Shown here piece by piece: positions 6,448 through 7,382 of a stretch of 7,382 nucleotides of DNA; the first letter of the stretch is position 1; every line of letters starts with the position of its first letter. The notes below the pieces were generated by a model. That model ran no database searches. It saw only the letters and a program-made list of their open reading frames with translations, and was not told the origin of the DNA. The DNA is from Roseitalea sp964606055. Lineage in GTDB: Bacteria; Pseudomonadota; Alphaproteobacteria; Rhizobiales; Rhizobiaceae. Location of the stretch: positions 1-7,382 of the forward strand of contig CAZSFA010000139.1 of NCBI GenBank assembly GCA_964606055.1, given 5' to 3'. The position numbers and the translations under genes were made by a program.

Positions 6448-7252
6448 CGAGCAGGTCCTCCAGCTCGTCGCGCTGGCCAATGTACTCAGCGGTCTTGCGC
6501 ATCGCGCGGTCGCGCGGGCGGACCGTTGCGACATCAACCACAGCCCGGATGCGGCCGGGTCGCGGTGCCATGACCACGATCTTGTCGGAGAGCGCCATCG
6601 CTTCGCTGAGTGAATGTGTGACAAACACAACCGTCAGCGGCCGGCCCTCCCAGATGCCCAGCAACTCCTCGTGCATCTCTCGCCGGGTGAACTCGTCCAG
6701 CGCACCGAACGGTTCGTCCATGAGCAGGATTTCCGGCTCGTAGGACAGTGCGCGCGCGATCGAAACGCGCTGGCGCATGCCGCCCGACAACTGCGCCGGA
6801 AAATGATCGCCGAAGCCGTCGAGCCGCACCGTGCGAAGCATGTCTTCGACACGCGCCTGCACACCGCCACGCCCGACGGCACCGGTGACGTGCAGCGGCA
6901 GCGCGATGTTCTGCGCCGCCGTCTTCCACGGCAGCAGGCTGGCGTCCTGGAACACGAAACCCAGCCGCTTTCTGGTCGTATAAGCGTCCCTTTCCTCGCC
7001 CATCACGGAGATGTCGCCCGACGATGGCGCGATCAGTCCGGCGATAATCCGCAACAGCGTGGACTTGCCGCAGCCCGAGCGGCCGACGATGGACATGAAC
7101 TGCCCCTGCGGCACGGTCAGGCTGACATCGTCGAGCGCGATCACCTGGCCTGAAGCGCCGTCAAAGACCTTGCTGACGCCGCGCACATCAATCGCCGGCG
7201 CGGCTGTTCCGCTCCGTTGCGCGTTCGGGGCTTGGCTCGTGCGATCAAGCAT
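6437..7252 (-). CDS. ABC transporter ATP-binding protein, SsuB/TauB/ThiZ type
   Basis: A 271-residue cytoplasmic ATPase that powers the permease encoded directly downstream. All ABC motifs are intact: Walker A GRSGCGKST at 57-65, Q-loop FVFQDASLLPW at 99-109, signature LSGGMRQR at 155-162, Walker B ILLMDEPFGALD at 175-186, and the switch histidine in VTHSLSEA at 211-218. The FQD...LLPW and EP-FGALDEFTR wording is typical of the nitrate/sulfonate/taurine/thiamine-precursor class. The start is uncertain. ATG 7252 gives the usual family length but has no clear ribosome-binding site. TTG 7270 has GGAAG upstream. GTG 7360 has AAGG upstream and would add 36 residues rich in Arg, Ser and Pro that look non-conserved; the frame is closed by a TGA at 7379-7381. 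It appears to be the first gene of the five-gene minus-strand block. The stop codon overlaps the permease start. Confidence 0.92.
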   Translation of the reverse strand: MLDRTSQAPNAQRSGTAAPAIDVRGVSKVFDGASGQVIALDDVSLTVPQGQFMSIVGRSGCGKSTLLRIIAGLIAPSSGDISVMGEERDAYTTRKRLGFVFQDASLLPWKTAAQNIALPLHVTGAVGRGGVQARVEDMLRTVRLDGFGDHFPAQLSGGMRQRVSIARALSYEPEILLMDEPFGALDEFTRREMHEELLGIWEGRPLTVVFVTHSLSEAMALSDKIVVMAPRPGRIRAVVDVATVRPRDRAMRKTAEYIGQRDELEDLLDEC

Positions 7253-7299
7253 GGCGTCTGCCGATGCCAATGGTGCTTTCTTCCAAGGTTCTGTTCCAC

Positions 7300-7318
7300 T
7301 TGCCGATCGCGGAGGCAA
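7300..7318. repeat. Short inverted repeat upstream of the ABC operon (possible operator)
   Basis: TTGCC at 7300-7304 and GGCAA at 7314-7318 are inverted copies with a 9-base spacer, about 48 bases upstream of the preferred ATPase start. The 130 bases from 7253 to the window end are otherwise without a recognisable gene and should hold the promoter of the minus-strand block. I could not see a convincing -35/-10 pair. Five-base arms can occur by chance in GC-rich DNA, so an operator role is only a guess. Confidence 0.2.
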
Positions 7319-7382
7319 AGCGCTACCGGAATGCGAGCGGTTCCGCCTCGGATCGACCACGCGGCCTTGCCGACAGCGTCAG

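Noticed and set aside
5440..6573. 377-codon open frame on the plus strand, antisense to the permease gene
   Set aside because: Its long charged Arg/Asp/Gly-rich translation is what a membrane-protein gene gives on its opposite strand. No motif or ribosome-binding site supports it.

Overview
The window is GC-rich, densely packed bacterial DNA. Its gene content suggests an alphaproteobacterium of the Hyphomicrobiales (rhizobia and relatives): the left end looks like the tail of the frcBCAK sugar-transport operon known from Sinorhizobium meliloti. No genus can be named from the sequence alone. No RNA genes, insertion sequences, CRISPR arrays or prophage genes were seen, and there is no gene-free stretch of 300 bases.

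Left part (1-2486, + strand): a sugar-utilisation block. It holds the last 75 codons of an FrcA-type sugar ABC ATPase, a P-loop kinase of the FrcK type that overlaps it by 4 bases, and, after a 174-base gap, a full-length xylulokinase (482 aa) that aligns almost end to end with E. coli XylB. Together they fit uptake of a monosaccharide (fructose, mannose and ribose are the known Frc substrates) and its phosphorylation into the pentose phosphate pathway.

Right part (7252-2634, - strand): a five-gene, operon-like block converging on xylB. In transcription order it encodes an ABC ATPase, a membrane permease, a secreted NMT1/THI5-type (NitT/TauT class) substrate-binding protein, a uridine-phosphorylase-family enzyme and an inosine/uridine-type nucleoside hydrolase. 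The last two enzymes both break N-glycosidic bonds of nucleosides. The most economical reading is a transporter that imports a nucleoside or nucleoside-like compound, which the two enzymes then split into base and ribose or ribose-1-phosphate.

The most interesting points are these. The transporter is of the family usually linked to thiamine precursors, riboflavin, sulfonates or nitrate, not to nucleosides. The phosphorylase keeps its phosphate and ribose residues but has lost the Gln and Arg that read uracil in E. coli Udp. A perfect 10-bp GC stem-loop sits exactly between the transporter genes and the enzyme genes.
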